This document shows positions 5,563-6,998 of a stretch of DNA of 6,998 bases, piece after piece. Source of the stretch: Flavobacteriaceae bacterium (GTDB lineage Bacteria > Bacteroidota > Bacteroidia > Flavobacteriales > Flavobacteriaceae); contig JAURBD010000082.1 of assembly GCA_030829155.1 (NCBI GenBank), positions 1-6,998 of the forward strand, given 5' to 3'. Every line of letters begins with the position of its first letter. The first letter of the stretch is position 1. A model generated the notes under the pieces. It had not been told where the DNA came from, searched no databases, and saw nothing but the letters and a program-made list of their open reading frames with translations. Made by a program: the position numbers and the translations under genes.

Positions 5563-6852
5563 TCAAAAATCACGATAATCCCAAGGTGTACGATAGGCTC
5601 GGTCCAATAATAAATTCGCTCCAGGATCATTGATAAATTGTTCCGATTGCGGATTCCATTCCAATGGTCTTTGGAGAGCATAGGCAATATTTGCCAGATT
5701 ACAGACGGTTGCAGTTCGGTGACCGACTTCTACATCGCAAATGGGTCGCGTACGGTTTTTGATTGCATCCAGCCAATCTTCATGATGGTTTGGACTGTTG
5801 TAAACACGGTTTATATCCGTTTCTTTTAGAGGAGTTTTGGCTAGAGCAGCATTTGGAAAGGTTTTCAAATATCCTCTGCTAATTTCCAAACGTCCCTCAG
5901 TTCCAATGAACTGAATTTCATTGTTTCCACTACCCCATTTCGTGTGGGTTACTGTAATTCCATTTTCATAGGTGTAAGTCAATCCCTCACTAGCGACCTC
6001 AGCTGGAGGATTAAAATGCAAAGGTCCTGAATCGTCCATATCCAGTGCCCACTGCACGATATCAAACATGTGCGCACCCCAATCCGTAATCATTCCTCCT
6101 CCAAAAGGAGTGTAATCACGCCACATTCCCCAACGCTTATCCTCTAGGGGACAAGCCAAATCAACATGATACCCTCGATAGGGAGCGGGTCCGATCCAAG
6201 CATTCCAATCTATATTCTCTGGAATGGGTTGACTGGGAAGGTCACATGCTTTGTAAGGTGCCCCAATGGCTACTTTAATCTCCTTAATCTCCCCGATATA
6301 TCCATTACGAATTAAATTCACACCATGACGAAAACGATCCCATGAACGCTGCATGCTTCCCGTTTGAAACACACGCTCATATTTTCGAGCCGAATCAACC
6401 ATGGCTCTCCCTTCTGCCACTGAACTAGAAAGCGGTTTTTCACAATAAATATCTTTTCCTGCTTTTGCTGCATCAACAGCCATCTGAGCGTGCCAATGGT
6501 CAGGAGAAGCGATAACTACCGCATCGATATCTTTTCTTTCAAGTAATTCTCGATAGGCAGTAATTTGATCTAGATTTTGCGAAGATTTATTCTTTTTAGA
6601 CATTGCCTTTTGATAGGTCTCGTTAAAGAAATCCATTTTATTGACATCCACATCACTCACCGCCAGTACTGAAGCATTTTCGTAATTTACAAAATTGGTC
6701 ATTAAACCCCTTCCTTGTTTTCCCACTCCAATAAAACCTAATTGAATTTTATCATTGGGAGCCGTTCCACCCAAGCCTAAAACATGGCTAGGAACGATAC
6801 TAAAAACAGAGGCTGTTGCTGCTGTTTTGTGAATAAAATCTCTTCTTTTCAT
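5563..6852 (-). CDS. Gfo/Idh/MocA family oxidoreductase, Tat-exported
   Basis: The protein is 429 residues and intact. The N-terminus MKRRDFIHKTAA, followed by a hydrophobic stretch to about residue 27, is a twin-arginine (Tat) signal, so the enzyme is probably exported folded with its cofactor. A Rossmann NAD(P) motif GVGKQG is at residues 42-47, the family motif EKP is at 138-140, and an acidic-His pair DWGAH is at 257-261 in the substrate domain. The motifs WNAWIGPAPYRGYH and RTPWDYRDF near the C-terminus are typical of the Bacteroidota and Planctomycetes exported group. It probably acts on a sugar or sugar derivative; a glycosidase of the related GH109 type is possible, and sequence alone does not decide. 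GC content is like argH, so it is core chromosome. It is convergent with the cassette array and divergent from the acyltransferase upstream. Confidence 0.9.
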   Translation of the reverse strand: MKRRDFIHKTAATASVFSIVPSHVLGLGGTAPNDKIQLGFIGVGKQGRGLMTNFVNYENASVLAVSDVDVNKMDFFNETYQKAMSKKNKSSQNLDQITAYRELLERKDIDAVVIASPDHWHAQMAVDAAKAGKDIYCEKPLSSSVAEGRAMVDSARKYERVFQTGSMQRSWDRFRHGVNLIRNGYIGEIKEIKVAIGAPYKACDLPSQPIPENIDWNAWIGPAPYRGYHVDLACPLEDKRWGMWRDYTPFGGGMITDWGAHMFDIVQWALDMDDSGPLHFNPPAEVASEGLTYTYENGITVTHTKWGSGNNEIQFIGTEGRLEISRGYLKTFPNAALAKTPLKETDINRVYNSPNHHEDWLDAIKNRTRPICDVEVGHRTATVCNLANIAYALQRPLEWNPQSEQFINDPGANLLLDRAYRTPWDYRDF

Positions 6853-6869
6853 TGATCAAATTTTAGTTT

Positions 6870-6877
6870 CAAACTTA
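6870..6877 (-). promoter_or_regulatory. Possible Bacteroidota -7 promoter element for the oxidoreductase
   Basis: Read on the minus strand the bases are TAAGTTTG, a full match to the Bacteroidota housekeeping -7 consensus TAnnTTTG. It lies 17 bases before the oxidoreductase start codon, which allows a short leader. I see no good TTG-type -33 element at the matching distance, so the call rests on one half only. Confidence 0.35.
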
Positions 6878-6927
6878 AATGTACTAAAAAAAGAACTCTT
6901 GTAATTTAGGATTTTGTATTTTTCCTT

Positions 6928-6998
6928 ATGCCGTCAAAATCAAGAATTTATTTTTTAGATGCCCTTCGTGCTTTTGCGATCCTCATGATGTTGCAAGG
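6928..6998 (+). CDS. Membrane acyltransferase (DUF1624 / heparan-alpha-glucosaminide N-acetyltransferase-like), N-terminal fragment
   Basis: ATG 6928 opens a frame that runs off the window end after 23 codons. The start, RIYFLDALRAFAILMMLQG, is the first transmembrane helix typical of Bacteroidota proteins of the YeiB / heparan-alpha-glucosaminide N-acetyltransferase-like group (a D-x-x-R-x-x-x-I pattern followed by MLQG). These are multi-pass inner-membrane proteins thought to transfer acyl groups. With so few residues, a related acyltransferase-3 family member is possible. It is divergent from the oxidoreductase, with 75 bases between the two start codons. Confidence 0.65.
   Translation, partial: MPSKSRIYFLDALRAFAILMMLQ

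Overview
The window looks like a stretch of a Bacteroidota (flavobacterial-type) chromosome. It is AT-rich, has no Shine-Dalgarno-type start signals, and encodes families typical of that phylum: DUF2911, regulator-type beta-propeller lipoproteins, a Tat-exported Gfo/Idh/MocA oxidoreductase, and a recombinase with the N-terminal extension I associate with flavobacterial integrases.

Layout. Positions 1-543 hold the 3' end of argH (argininosuccinate lyase). Positions 544-986 are non-coding. Positions 987-2185 hold a Xer-like tyrosine recombinase, about 399 aa when restored, which is broken by three single-base indels but keeps all catalytic residues across its frames. Its stop codon touches the first cassette. 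Cassette 1 (2186-3338) carries a frameshifted DUF2911/TPR gene. Cassette 2 (3339-4551) carries a seven-blade propeller lipoprotein. Cassette 3 (4552-5547) carries a TPR lipoprotein. Each cassette ends in a long imperfect inverted repeat that behaves like an integron attC site. The non-array chromosome resumes at once: a convergent Gfo/Idh/MocA oxidoreductase gene (5563-6852, minus strand), then the divergent start of a multi-pass acyltransferase (6928 onward, plus strand).

Main interpretation. This is an integron-like gene-cassette system run by a recombinase that is not a classical IntI. The strongest evidence is a test specific to integron cassettes: the first bases of a cassette should be complementary to the left box of its own attC-like site, because the two adjoin in the excised circle. 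For cassette 1, the start (GTTAGCATTA at 2185-2194) is exactly the reverse complement of 3142-3151, almost 1 kb away, and the match extends to 14 of 15 bases. Cassette 3 passes more weakly and cassette 2 only with a gap. The recombinase is co-directional with the cassettes and lies upstream of them, unlike the divergent intI of most integrons. The first crossover point (G^TT) falls on the last base of its stop codon.

Limits. All of this was read by eye without alignment or folding software. The recombinase is disrupted here, so mobility would need a functional copy elsewhere in the genome, frameshift suppression, or a corrected sequence. Four indels occur between 1131 and 2770; three are a missing A in an A-run, which could be decay or sequencing error. 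Repeats of this CAAC..GGCTATA / GCCGTTG type seem familiar to me from flavobacterial genomes, but I cannot check what has been published about them.
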